44,475 nucleotides of DNA, taken from positions 1-44,475 of the forward strand of contig JAIETR010000063.1 in assembly GCA_019745075.1 (NCBI GenBank), given 5' to 3'. Below the pieces are notes generated by a model. The model was not told the DNA's origin. It saw nothing but the letters and a program-made list of their open reading frames with translations, and ran no database searches. A program made the translations under genes and the position numbers. Source of the stretch: Qipengyuania sp. (GTDB lineage: Bacteria > Pseudomonadota > Alphaproteobacteria > Sphingomonadales > Sphingomonadaceae). This document shows positions 17,968-25,808 of this stretch, one piece after another (position 1 is the stretch's first letter; every line of letters starts with the position of its first letter).

Positions 17968-18283
17968 GCGCGCCTGTCCCCCGGCATCCTGTGCCGGACC
18001 GGGAATGCGGGGCAGCGCCCGAAGGCGCGCGCTTGCAGCCTCCGCACACCCCGCGCGGAGACTCGACCCAGATCACCCTGTCCGATGTGGGCGAGGCATA
18101 TAACGCCACGCTCGGGGATGGAAGGGATTTTTACGGGATTTGACGGGATTTATCCACAAAACCTTGAGTCAGCACGGAATCTTCGCGCGACACAAAGCCA
18201 CGAAGACCGTCGGTTCACCTGTGAAAACGGAGTGCGCAAGGCATGAAGAACAGCGCGACCACCCACCGTCCCTTGAAATCCCG
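17968..18283. other. Intergenic region upstream of mraZ, probable dcw promoter region
   Basis: This 316-base stretch lies between the GldG-like gene and mraZ, both on the minus strand. It holds the GGGAT repeats and, on the minus strand, an AT-rich GTTATATG at + 18097-18104 that could be a -10 element. I could not match a convincing -35 to it. No credible coding sequence was found. Confidence 0.5.
18115..18149 (-). promoter_or_regulatory. Candidate MraZ-box array (four GGGAT direct repeats)
   Basis: On the + strand GGGAT occurs at 18115, 18124, 18135 and 18145, spacings of 9, 11 and 10 bp, close to one helical turn each. MraZ is known to bind direct repeats containing a TGGG/GTGGG-type core about 10 bp apart upstream of mraZ. 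The two right-hand repeats are nearly identical (ACGGGATTT and ACGGGATTT). Position, spacing and orientation relative to mraZ fit autoregulation. Confidence 0.6.
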
Positions 18284-19015
18284 TCAGTCGAGGGCCAGCG
18301 CCAATAGTCGGCCGAGCGCGACCTTGCGCGGTCCGGTTTCGCCCTCCTCGGGGTCGTCGAGCACCGCCGCATCGGCCAGCACCACCACCTGGCCCTTGCC
18401 CAGCCGGCAGCGGGCCAGCAGCCCACCCCCCGCCAAGGTGCAGGCCGCCCCGGGGGAGAGGCGCAAGGTCCCCGCCAGATCGACGGGAATGGGCGCGTTC
18501 TCGATCTCGACCAGGCGCTCCCCGCGGGCCTGCGCATCGTCGAACAGCAGCTCGAGCCCCCAATGCGCCAGTATCGGCGAGAGCAGCGCGACATCCTGCG
18601 GGCGCCGCCGGTCGCCCACCGGGTAGCGCGAGTGGCGGGTCAGCATCGGATCGGCGAACAGCAGCAGCCTTCCGCCGCCGCGTACCCAGCCGTCGAGCGC
18701 GACATTTTCCGCCGGGCCGAGCGCGCGCGGCTGCGCCAGGACGAGCCGGTCAAGCGGCGCGAGCGAGGCCTCGTCGAGCGTATCGAGCGGCTCGATTGCG
18801 AAGCGCCCGGCGAGTTCCTGCTGCGCCCAGCCGCCGTCGGCCGGCGCGGCAAGAAGCTCGCCGACATCGGCGGCCTCGGGCCAGATCAACGGGAGCGTGG
18901 TCATCAGGCCGACCGCCGGTCGCGCGCCGGAAGGGGGCGGCTCGGGCGCGGCGCGGCAGGCGGTTGCCGCCAGCGAAGCCGCCAGCGCGAGCGGCGCCAG
19001 CGCCCTAGCGAACAC
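18284..19015 (-). CDS. GldG-like (ABC transporter auxiliary-type) periplasmic protein, function unknown
   Basis: Predicted exported protein of 243 aa. The N-terminus (MFARALAPLALAASLAATAC) is a signal sequence with Cys20 in a weak lipobox. The body contains WVRGGGRLLLFADPMLTRHSRYPVGDRRRPQD and LAHWGLELLFDDA, a pattern I associate with GldG-type/DUF4350-like domains of a glutamine-amidotransferase-like fold, often with ABC exporters or unknown envelope roles. I see no ABC partner nearby. The GTG start at 19015 overlaps the preceding gene by 11 bases, so the two are probably translated together. The function is not known. Confidence 0.65.
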   Translation of the reverse strand: MFARALAPLALAASLAATACRAAPEPPPSGARPAVGLMTTLPLIWPEAADVGELLAAPADGGWAQQELAGRFAIEPLDTLDEASLAPLDRLVLAQPRALGPAENVALDGWVRGGGRLLLFADPMLTRHSRYPVGDRRRPQDVALLSPILAHWGLELLFDDAQARGERLVEIENAPIPVDLAGTLRLSPGAACTLAGGGLLARCRLGKGQVVVLADAAVLDDPEEGETGPRKVALGRLLALALD

Positions 19016-19394
19016 CCGGACCCGTGGCCGGAGCGGGCGATCCGGCCGCCTCCGCCTCCCGCGCCGCGGTTGGATCGGGCGAAGGGCTGGCGGCGATCTC
19101 GGGCACGACCCCGGCCTCGGCAAGCGGGTCGGCCGCGACCGTCGAGGCGCCGGGCGAGTTGGTCGCCGCCGCTTCTCGCACCGAAGCGGTTTCGGTCTCG
19201 GCCGCGCGATCCTTGACGATACTGGCCAGGCCGACCAGCAGCAGCACCGCCACCACGCCGATCGCACCCATCTGGAGCCGTCGTAGCGCTTCGGCCCGGG
19301 TGCCGCCGAGCGGCGCCCGGTGCAAGGCGCTCGCGTGCTCGCCGGGAGGAGGCGGAACGCGCGATTTGGCATAGGATTTGAAAGACCGTGCCAT
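19005..19394 (-). CDS. Small single-pass membrane protein, unknown function
   Basis: A 129-residue protein with a basic, Pro-containing N-terminus (1-40), one hydrophobic segment (about 42-60, MGAIGVVAVLLLVGLASIV) and a low-complexity Ala/Pro/Glu-rich tail. Codon use resembles its neighbours and it overlaps the next gene by 11 bases, which supports a real gene. No catalytic motif is visible. It may form a small envelope module with the GldG-like protein encoded just downstream. Confidence 0.7.
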   Translation of the reverse strand: MARSFKSYAKSRVPPPPGEHASALHRAPLGGTRAEALRRLQMGAIGVVAVLLLVGLASIVKDRAAETETASVREAAATNSPGASTVAADPLAEAGVVPEIAASPSPDPTAAREAEAAGSPAPATGPGVR

Positions 19395-19425
19395 CGCCGC
19401 CAGACTATCGGCTCGAGGCGCGCGG

Positions 19426-20442
19426 TCAATCCCGCGCGAGCCAGTCGAACACCGGCAAACCCCTGGCGCGCAGCCACTCGGGGTTGAACAGTGTTGAAAG
19501 ATAACGGAAACCCGTGTCGCACAGGATCGTCGCCACGCGCGGATTGGCGCGGCCTCCGGCGGCGAGCTGGCGCCCCAGGGCTACCGCGCCGGCGACATTG
19601 ATCCCGCTCGAAAGGCCCAGGCACAGCCCTTCCTCGCGCAGCAGCCGCGCCACCCACGCGAGCCCTTCCGCGTCCGAGATACGAAACTGGGTGTCGATCG
19701 GCGCGCCTTCGAGATTGCCGGTGATCCGCCCCTGTCCGATCCCCTCGGCGACCGAAGTCCCCTGGGCCTGGAGCTCGCCGTGGGCGTAATATTCGTAGAG
19801 CGCCGCGCCATGCGGATCGGTCAGCGCGATGACCACGCTCTCGTCGCGCTCCTTGAGGCCGAGCCCGACCCCGGCAATGGTGCCGCCCGTGCCCGCCGCG
19901 CAGGTGAAGCCGTCGATGCGGCCCTCCATCTGGTCCCAGATCTCGGGCGCGGTGGTGTCGATATGCGCGCGGCGGTTGGCGATGTTGTCGAACTGCGCGG
20001 CCCACACCGCGCCCGGGGTCTCCTCCGCCAGGCGGCGGCTGGTGTGGACGAAATGATTGCAGTCGGAATATTTGGTCGGCGGCACCAGCACCAGCTCCAC
20101 GCCGAGCGCGCGCAGCGTGTCCATCTTCTCGCGGCTCTGATTGTCCGGCATCACGATGACGCAGCGGTAGCCGAGCGCGTTGCACACCAGCGCGAGGCCG
20201 ATGCCGGTGTTGCCCGCGGTCCCCTCCACCACGCAGCCGCCGGGCGCCAGCTCGCCCCGCGCCTCGGCGTCGCGCACGATGCCCAGCGCCGCCCGGTCCT
20301 TGACGCTGGCGCCGGGGTTGAGGAACTCGCACTTGCCGAAGATCTCGCAACCGGCCTCGCGGCTGGGACCTTCGAGCCGCACCAGCGGAGTATTGCCGAT
20401 CAGGTCGAGCGCGCGCTCGCGAGCTGGAGTCGTCGCCATCAT
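19426..20442 (-). CDS. cysK: Cysteine synthase A (O-acetylserine sulfhydrylase-type, PLP)
   Basis: Fold-type II PLP enzyme (338 aa) that makes cysteine from O-acetylserine and sulfide. The PLP lysine is in NPGASVKDRAAL near residue 47. The substrate loop reads EGTAGNTGIGLALV and the phosphate-binding loop GTGGTIAG is near residue 190. Two adjacent ATGs (20442 and 20439) are possible starts; longer in-frame reading has no support. The motif variant EGTAGNTG (rather than EPTSGNTG) marks a subgroup of CysK-like proteins, so a related beta-replacement activity cannot be excluded. It follows the ferredoxin gene on the same strand after 42 bases. Confidence 0.85.
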   Translation of the reverse strand: MMATTPARERALDLIGNTPLVRLEGPSREAGCEIFGKCEFLNPGASVKDRAALGIVRDAEARGELAPGGCVVEGTAGNTGIGLALVCNALGYRCVIVMPDNQSREKMDTLRALGVELVLVPPTKYSDCNHFVHTSRRLAEETPGAVWAAQFDNIANRRAHIDTTAPEIWDQMEGRIDGFTCAAGTGGTIAGVGLGLKERDESVVIALTDPHGAALYEYYAHGELQAQGTSVAEGIGQGRITGNLEGAPIDTQFRISDAEGLAWVARLLREEGLCLGLSSGINVAGAVALGRQLAAGGRANPRVATILCDTGFRYLSTLFNPEWLRARGLPVFDWLARD

Positions 20443-20484
20443 CGGACCGCCGTTAGGCCCTGCGCGCGCCAACGCCAAACAACA

Positions 20485-20802
20485 TCAATCTTCGGGGGCG
20501 ATAGTAACCCTCAGTCCGTCGAGATCGCCGGTGAAGGGGAGCTGGCACGAGAGGCGCGAATTGGCCGCGCGGTGGTCGCTGCTCTCGAGCAGATCGTCCT
20601 CGTCCATGCTCATCGCCGGCAGCCGGCCGAGGAAATCGGGATCGACATGAACGTGGCAGGTCGCGCAGGAACAGCACCCGCCGCACAGCGCCAGCAGCTC
20701 GTCGAAGCCGTTGTCGCGGATCGCCTCCATCACCGTCAGCCCGTCGCCCACGTCGATTTCCGACGTCTCGCCCGCACGGGTGGTGACGATCAGTCTCGGC
20801 AT
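20485..20802 (-). CDS. 2Fe-2S ferredoxin, adrenodoxin type
   Basis: Small electron carrier of 105 aa. The cluster ligands are in [14 protein letters not shown] (C-x5-C-x2-C) with the fourth Cys in SRLSCQL, and [10 protein letters not shown] is the adrenodoxin-type interaction helix. The start [11 protein letters not shown] at 20802 has a good Shine-Dalgarno (AGGAG). This type usually feeds electrons to a cytochrome P450 or similar monooxygenase, or works in Fe-S assembly. No P450 or ferredoxin reductase is in the window, so the partner is unknown. Confidence 0.92.
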   Translation of the reverse strand: MPRLIVTTRAGETSEIDVGDGLTVMEAIRDNGFDELLALCGGCCSCATCHVHVDPDFLGRLPAMSMDEDDLLESSDHRAANSRLSCQLPFTGDLDGLRVTIAPED

Positions 20803-20888
20803 TGCGAAAGGCTCCTGTGGTCTCGGTTCGGCGCGGCTGCTAGGGGCCAGCCCCATAGCTGGCACGGCACTTTTGGCAAGGATGGGCG

Positions 20889-21506
20889 ATGGGACTGACG
20901 GCTGGGCAATTGCGCGAGGGGCTGGACCATGTCGCCGAACGCGAGCCGGCCATCGGCAGCGCGCTGAAGCGTGTAGGCTATCCCGAGCCGCGCATCCGCC
21001 CCACCGGCTACCAGACTCTCCTGAGGACGATAGTCGGCCAGCAGGTCTCGGTCGCCGCCGCCGCCTCGGTATGGAACAGGCTGGAGGCGGAAATCGGCCA
21101 CGAGATGCTGCCCCAGGAACTGCTGGCGCGCGATTTCGACGCCCTGCGCGGCTGCGGTCTGTCGCGCCAGAAGCAGGGCTATGCGCGCAGCCTGTGCGAG
21201 CTGGTGGTCGCGCGGGAGCTGGACTTCGATTCCCTGCCCGCCGACGACGAGACGGCGATCGCGCAACTCACCCGCATCAAGGGCATCGGGCGCTGGTCGG
21301 CGGAGATCTATCTGCTGTTCGCCGAGGGACGCCCGGACATCTGGCCCGCCGGCGACCTCGCGGTGCAGGCGGGGCTGGCGAGGCTTCTGGAGCTGCCCGA
21401 ACGGCCCGACGAGAAAGTGACCCGCGCGCGCGCCGAGCCGTGGCGCCCGTATCGCGGGGCGGCGGCAATCTTCACCTGGCATTGCTACAATAATCCCGCG
21501 CTTTGA
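20889..21506 (+). CDS. DNA-3-methyladenine glycosylase, AlkA-like (HhH-GPD)
   Basis: Base-excision repair glycosylase (205 aa) for alkylated purines. It has the helix-hairpin-helix-GPD fold: the [12 protein letters not shown] segment near residues 50-61, the hairpin [17 protein letters not shown] (about 127-143), and the catalytic Asp in WPAGDLAVQ near residue 156. The N-terminal AlkA domain found in E. coli is absent, as in the short bacterial forms. It is divergent from the ferredoxin gene, with 86 bases between starts. No Ada-type regulator lies nearby. Confidence 0.9.
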   Translation: MGLTAGQLREGLDHVAEREPAIGSALKRVGYPEPRIRPTGYQTLLRTIVGQQVSVAAAASVWNRLEAEIGHEMLPQELLARDFDALRGCGLSRQKQGYARSLCELVVARELDFDSLPADDETAIAQLTRIKGIGRWSAEIYLLFAEGRPDIWPAGDLAVQAGLARLLELPERPDEKVTRARAEPWRPYRGAAAIFTWHCYNNPAL

Positions 21507-21528
21507 GGGGTATGGGCCACACGCCCGC

Positions 21529-21555
21529 TTGCGCTCGAGGCGACTGCGTTATACA
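21529..21555 (+). promoter_or_regulatory. Weak candidate promoter for the S9 peptidase gene
   Basis: TTGCGC (21529-21534) and TATACA (21550-21555) with a 15-base spacer lie about 30 bases before the start codon. The spacing is short of the ideal 17, so this is only a suggestion. Confidence 0.25.
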
Positions 21556-21585
21556 GCTAACACAGTTCGCACAGGGGAGAGTATC

Positions 21586-23679
21586 ATGAGTCGCTTTATC
21601 CGCGCCGCCCTTCTGACGGCGGCCGCTTCGGCGAGCCTGGCCGCATGCACCACCATGACCGAAGAGGAACCGATGACCGCATCGACCGCCGCCGCCCCGA
21701 TGAGCGCGACGCCCGTGGCGGTTTCCGCTCCGCTGATCCCGCGCGAGGTGCTGTTCGGCAATCCGGTCAAGGCAGGCGGCCAGATCAGCCCCGACGGCAA
21801 ATGGCTAAGCTGGATGGCGCCCTACAACGGGACGATGAACGTCTATGTCGCACCCGTCAGCGACCCCACCGCCGCTAAGCGCCTGACCAACATCACCGAC
21901 CGTCCGCCCGCTGGTTACTTCTGGGCGCCCGACGGCAAGAGCGTGATGTACATCCGCGACAAGGGCGGCGACGAGAACTTCCTGCTCTATGGAGTGAACG
22001 TCGCCAGCGGCGCCGAGACCACGCTGACGCCGTTCGAGAAGACCCGCGTCCAGCTCGTCGGCGCTTCCACGATCCAGAAGGACAGGGTGCTGATCGGGCT
22101 CAATAACCGCGACGCCCGCTACCACGACGTCCATTTGCTCGATCTCAACACCGGCAAGACCACGCTGGTGATGAAGAACGACAGCTATGCCGGCTTCCTG
22201 GCCGACAACAACCTCCATCTGCGCATGGCGACCCGCCCCAATGGCCAGGGCGGCACCGACTTCTTCCCGATCGTCAATGGCAAGATCGCCGACAAGCCGG
22301 TCGAGAGCACCACGCTCGACGACGCGCTGACCGTGCGGCCCGCGGGCTACACCACCGACGGCAAGACGCTGTACTGGGTCGACAGCCGCGGCCGCGACAC
22401 CGCCGCGCTCTACGCCCAGGATGTCGCCACCGGCAAGCGCACGCTGATTGCCGAGGACGCCCGCGCCGACCTCGGTGGCACCTTGCGCAACCCGGTCACC
22501 GGCGAGGTCAAGGCCTATTCGGTCAACTACCTCAAGAACGAGTGGACGGCGCTCGACCCGCAAGTAAAAGCCTCCTTCGACTTCCTCGACAGCAAGCTCG
22601 AGGGCGACTGGGGCTTTCAGTCGGGCACCGACGACGACGCCAAATGGATCGTGTGGAACGATCCCGTCACCGCGCCCACTGCATCTTATATTTACGACCG
22701 CAAGGCGGGAACGCTGGCCCCGTTCTATGTCAGCCGCCCCGATCTGGAAGGGGCGGCGCTCCAGCCGATGCACCCGCGCGAGATCAGGGCGCGCGACGGG
22801 CTGACGCTGACCAGCTATCTGACGCTCCCCCCGGGCAGCGACAGCAACGCCGATGGCGTGCCCGATCGCCCGGTTCCGCTGGTCATGGTCGTCCACGGCG
22901 GACCCTGGGCGCGCGACGGCTATGGCTTCAACCCCACCCACCAATGGCTCGCCAACCGCGGCTATGCGGTGATGAGCGTCAACTTCCGCGGCTCCACCGG
23001 CTTCGGCAAGAAGTTCATCAGCGCCGGCGACAAGCTGTGGCGCACCGCCATGCAGGACGATCTCGCCGATGCGCTCGGCTGGGCGGTGCAGCAAGGCATC
23101 ACCACCAACGACAAGGCGGCGATCATGGGCGGCAGCTACGGCGGCTACGCCGTGCTCGCCAACCTTGCCTTCTACCCCGACCGCTTCGCCTGCGGGGTGG
23201 ACATCGTCGGCCCTTCCAACCTGGAAACGCTGCTCAAGACGATCCCGCCCTATTGGGTGCCGATCATCCGGCAGTTTCATGACCGGATGGGCAACCCCAA
23301 TACGCCGGAAGGCCTGGCCGCGCTCAAGGAGATGAGCCCGCTCTACGCCGCGGACAAGATCAAGAAGCCCCTGCTGATCGGCCAGGGCGCCAACGATCCG
23401 CGCGTCAACAAGGCGGAGAGCGACCAGATCGTGGCGGCGATGCAGAAGGCCAACATCCCGGTCACCTATGTGCTGTTCCCCGACGAAGGGCACGGTTTCG
23501 CCAAGCCTACCAACCGGATCGCCTTCAGTGCGGTGACCGAGAACTTCCTAGCGCCGTGCCTGGGCGGCCGGGCCGAGCCGATCGGCGATGCGCTCACCAA
23601 ATCGACCGCGCAGATCGTGACCGGCGGCGAGCATGTGAAGGGCCTAAGGGCGCCGCCCACCGCGCAAACCGGCGGTTGA
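21586..23679 (+). CDS. S9 family peptidase (prolyl oligopeptidase-like), lipoprotein
   Basis: Exported serine peptidase of 697 aa. The signal peptide ends in lipobox LAAC (Cys21), so it is probably membrane-anchored in the periplasm. A beta-propeller-like region (about 70-420, with repeated ISPDGKW, WAPDGKS and TTDGKTLYW units) precedes the alpha/beta hydrolase domain. The catalytic Ser is in GGSYGGYA, the Asp in GANDPRV and the His in DEGHGF. VVHGGPWARDGYGF is the oxyanion-region motif. The start at 21586 has AGGGGAGAG upstream; a start at 21529 lacks one. These enzymes cleave peptides, often dipeptides, and help scavenge amino acids. Apparently monocistronic: a hairpin follows. Confidence 0.93.
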   Translation: MSRFIRAALLTAAASASLAACTTMTEEEPMTASTAAAPMSATPVAVSAPLIPREVLFGNPVKAGGQISPDGKWLSWMAPYNGTMNVYVAPVSDPTAAKRLTNITDRPPAGYFWAPDGKSVMYIRDKGGDENFLLYGVNVASGAETTLTPFEKTRVQLVGASTIQKDRVLIGLNNRDARYHDVHLLDLNTGKTTLVMKNDSYAGFLADNNLHLRMATRPNGQGGTDFFPIVNGKIADKPVESTTLDDALTVRPAGYTTDGKTLYWVDSRGRDTAALYAQDVATGKRTLIAEDARADLGGTLRNPVTGEVKAYSVNYLKNEWTALDPQVKASFDFLDSKLEGDWGFQSGTDDDAKWIVWNDPVTAPTASYIYDRKAGTLAPFYVSRPDLEGAALQPMHPREIRARDGLTLTSYLTLPPGSDSNADGVPDRPVPLVMVVHGGPWARDGYGFNPTHQWLANRGYAVMSVNFRGSTGFGKKFISAGDKLWRTAMQDDLADALGWAVQQGITTNDKAAIMGGSYGGYAVLANLAFYPDRFACGVDIVGPSNLETLLKTIPPYWVPIIRQFHDRMGNPNTPEGLAALKEMSPLYAADKIKKPLLIGQGANDPRVNKAESDQIVAAMQKANIPVTYVLFPDEGHGFAKPTNRIAFSAVTENFLAPCLGGRAEPIGDALTKSTAQIVTGGEHVKGLRAPPTAQTGG

Positions 23680-23705
23680 CGCCCCGCCGTTGGCGGGCGC
23701 AGGGA

Positions 23706-23740
23706 TGAACCGCGCGGGGCAACCTCGCGCGGTTCACTTT
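23706..23740 (+). terminator. Hairpin terminator after the S9 peptidase gene
   Basis: TGAACCGCGCG (23706-23716) and CGCGCGGTTCA (23726-23736) form a perfect 11-bp stem with a 9-base loop, followed by CTTT. It lies 26 bases after the peptidase stop and just before the SDR start, so it probably ends the peptidase transcript. The U-tract is short. Confidence 0.65.
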
Positions 23741-23755
23741 ATGACGGGTGCGACT

Positions 23756-24562
23756 ATGACTCAGCGCAAGGCGATTTTCGTGACCGGCGGGGCGTCGGGC
23801 ATCGGCCGCGCGATCGCAGTGCGGTTCGGTCGGGCGGGCTGGTTCGTCGGCCTGGGCGATCTCGACGAACCGGGGATGGCCGCGACCGAGGACTTGCTGC
23901 CCGGCGGGTTCAGCTTCGCGCACCGCTTCGATGTGCGCGACCGGGCCGCCTGGGACCAGGCGCTCGACGGCTTCGCCACTGCGGCCGGGGGGCGGATCGA
24001 CGTGGTGGCCAACAATGCCGGCATCCCGCTCGGCGGCGCGCTGATCGAGAACAGCCCGGAGGAGATCGAACGCTGCCTCGACATCAATCTGAAAGGCGTG
24101 CTGTTCGGCGCGCAGGCGGCCTATCCGTGGCTCAAGCGGACCGCGCCGGGCTCCTGCCTGCTCAACACCGCGAGCGCCGCGGGCATCTACGGAACGCCGG
24201 GCGCGAGCGTCTATTCGGCCACCAAGTTCGGGGTGCGCGCGATCACCGAGAGCCTTGATGCGGAGTGGGCGGCGGACGGGATCGAGGTCCGCTCGCTGAT
24301 GCCCGGCTTCATCGACACCCCGCTGCTCGATCACGCCCCCAACCGCGCCGCCAACGAGAACATCCGCGCCCGCGTGACCGAGGCGGGCCTGGAGATCACC
24401 CCGGTCGAGGACGTCGGCGAGGCGGCCTGGCGAGCGGTGCACGGCAAGCGGCTGCACACCCCGGTGGGCAAGACCGCGTTCCAGCTCCGCTTCGCCGCGC
24501 GCTGGATGCCCGAGCGGCTGCGCCGCCAGGTGCGAAGTTCCAACCGCCCGCTGGGCAAGTAG
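23756..24562 (+). CDS. Short-chain dehydrogenase/reductase, unknown substrate
   Basis: Classical SDR (268 aa). The Rossmann glycine motif is TGGASGIGRA (near residues 10-19) and NNAG lies near residue 84. The catalytic triad is Ser in NTASAAGIYG with YxxxK in YSATK, and the post-motif is MPGFIDTPL. DLD after the second strand (GDLDEP) suggests NAD rather than NADP. I prefer ATG at 23756 (MTQRKAIFVTGG); ATG at 23741 is directly after the hairpin and would add five residues. The substrate cannot be read from sequence. It is convergent with the carbinolamine dehydratase gene, with only one base between stops. Confidence 0.9.
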   Translation: MTQRKAIFVTGGASGIGRAIAVRFGRAGWFVGLGDLDEPGMAATEDLLPGGFSFAHRFDVRDRAAWDQALDGFATAAGGRIDVVANNAGIPLGGALIENSPEEIERCLDINLKGVLFGAQAAYPWLKRTAPGSCLLNTASAAGIYGTPGASVYSATKFGVRAITESLDAEWAADGIEVRSLMPGFIDTPLLDHAPNRAANENIRARVTEAGLEITPVEDVGEAAWRAVHGKRLHTPVGKTAFQLRFAARWMPERLRRQVRSSNRPLGK

Positions 24563-24563
24563 C

Positions 24564-24854
24564 TCAAACCAGCGCGTCGATCGCCTGGGCCATCTCGACG
24601 TCGCGCAGGCTCAGCCCGCCGGCGTCGTGGGTGGTCAGCTCGATCTCGACCCGGTTGTAGACGTTCGACCACTCGGGATGATGATCGCGCTTCTCGGCCA
24701 GCAGCGCCACCCGCACCATGAAGGCAAAAGCCTCGGAGAAATCGGCGAATTCGAACTTGCGCTCGATCGCCTTGCCCTCGCGCGCGAGCGACCAGCCGGG
24801 CAGCGCCGCCAGCCAGGTTTCGCGCTCTTCTTCGGACAATTGCTCGATGCTCAT
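24564..24854 (-). CDS. 4a-hydroxytetrahydrobiopterin (pterin-4a-carbinolamine) dehydratase
   Basis: PhhB/PCD-type protein (96 aa, usual length) that dehydrates pterin-4a-carbinolamine formed by aromatic amino acid hydroxylases. The signature [32 protein letters not shown] contains the paired histidines and the later His and Asp of the active site. The start at 24854 ([12 protein letters not shown]) has GGAG upstream. No phenylalanine hydroxylase gene is in the window, so the partner enzyme is elsewhere or it has the other proposed role in molybdopterin metabolism. Confidence 0.93.
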   Translation of the reverse strand: MSIEQLSEEERETWLAALPGWSLAREGKAIERKFEFADFSEAFAFMVRVALLAEKRDHHPEWSNVYNRVEIELTTHDAGGLSLRDVEMAQAIDALV

Positions 24855-24906
24855 CGGGTCTCCAAATCTCGCGTCCACGATGCCGCGGCAGTGCCGAGAC
24901 CAAGGT

Positions 24907-24993
24907 CTATCCGGCGACGATAGCAACGCCGACCAGCGCATTCCACGGGTCTTGCGCCACGAACACCGCCATCGGCGGGAGATTGATCGCCAT
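24907..24993 (-). CDS. Possible 28-residue hydrophobic peptide
   Basis: In the 261-base gap between the dehydratase gene and ccmA, the minus strand can encode [14 protein letters not shown]... ending VGVAIVAG, a mostly hydrophobic peptide with a Pro-Pro kink. No good Shine-Dalgarno is seen. It may be chance, or the 3' end of a decayed gene, because the frame stays open upstream of the ATG. The rest of the gap shows nothing recognisable. Confidence 0.2.
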   Translation of the reverse strand: MAINLPPMAVFVAQDPWNALVGVAIVAG

Positions 24994-25115
24994 CGCTACG
25001 GCGATGTGTTCCAATGTTCGCCCTCTCTGGGCGGCGTCATGCGGGCGGGGCGGCATGGAGGCAACCGGTCTTCCGCGCTTGGCAGTCGAGCCGCGCGCAC
25101 ATATGCCCGCCGGAA

Positions 25116-25808
25116 ATGACCACCGCCCGCCTCGCCGCGACCGACCTTGCGTGCAGCCGCGGCGAGCGGCTGCTGTTTCGCGGGCTCTCGCTCGCGCTCG
25201 GGCCGGGCGAGGCGCTGCAGGTCACCGGTGCCAACGGGGTCGGCAAGTCGAGCCTGATCCGCGTGCTCGCGGGGCTTCTCCGATCCGTTGGGGGATCGGT
25301 GGAGCGCGCGGGCGCGATCGGCCTGCTCGACGAGCGCCATGCGCTCGATCGCGCTGTGCCGCTCGGCGCGGCGCTGGCGTTTTGGCGGGCGCTCGATGGC
25401 GCCGATGAAGCGCTCGACCGGGTGGGATTGGAGGGCCTGAGCGACGTTCCCGTGCGCTATCTCTCGACCGGACAGACCAAACGCGCGGCGCTGGCGCGCC
25501 TGCTGGGCCAGAATGCCCCGATCTGGCTGCTCGACGAGCCGCTCAACGGCCTCGACAGCGGCGGCGTGGCGCTGGTCGAGCGCCTGATCGCCGAGCACCT
25601 CGCGGGCGGCGGACTGGCGGTGATCGCCAGCCATCAGCGGCTGGCGAGCGGTGCGACTACCCTTGAGCTCGAAGACTACGTGCCTCCCCTCCCCGGCGGG
25701 GAGGGGATCGAGGGAAGGGGGAGCGAGGCCGCCAGGCCTCGCGTCCCACCGGCGTCGCACACCCCCACCCAGCCTCCCCCTCGAGGGGGAGGAGTTCGAT
25801 GGTCGTGA
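25116..25808 (+). CDS. ccmA: Heme exporter ATP-binding protein CcmA, with repeat-derived tail
   Basis: ABC ATPase (230 aa) of the CcmABCD system that releases holo-CcmE during cytochrome c maturation. Walker A is GANGVGKSS, the signature is LSTGQTKRAALARL (variant LSTGQ), Walker B is IWLLDEPLNGLD and the H-loop is ASH. The start at 25116 (MTTARLAATDLACSRGERLL) aligns with the family. After about residue 189 the protein runs into a GC-rich inverted repeat and gains about 41 low-complexity residues (PPLPGGEG...PPPRGGG), so it is longer than the usual about 190-205 aa. It overlaps ccmB by 10 bases. Confidence 0.92.
   Translation: MTTARLAATDLACSRGERLLFRGLSLALGPGEALQVTGANGVGKSSLIRVLAGLLRSVGGSVERAGAIGLLDERHALDRAVPLGAALAFWRALDGADEALDRVGLEGLSDVPVRYLSTGQTKRAALARLLGQNAPIWLLDEPLNGLDSGGVALVERLIAEHLAGGGLAVIASHQRLASGATTLELEDYVPPLPGGEGIEGRGSEAARPRVPPASHTPTQPPPRGGGVRWS
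25683..25796. repeat. GC-rich inverted repeats inside the 3' end of ccmA
   Basis: CCTCCCCTCCCCGGCGGGGA is followed by a second unit GCCTCCCCCTCGAGGGGGAG at 25772-25791, each a hairpin, with the spacer GAGGCCGCCAGGCCTC also palindromic. It resembles the fold-back at 9913-10037. It encodes the CcmA tail and supplies GGAGGAG, the ribosome binding site of ccmB. Confidence 0.75.

Noticed and set aside
24996-25760. 254-codon open frame on the minus strand
   Set aside because: Antisense to ccmA, whose Walker motifs are clear. No protein family resemblance.
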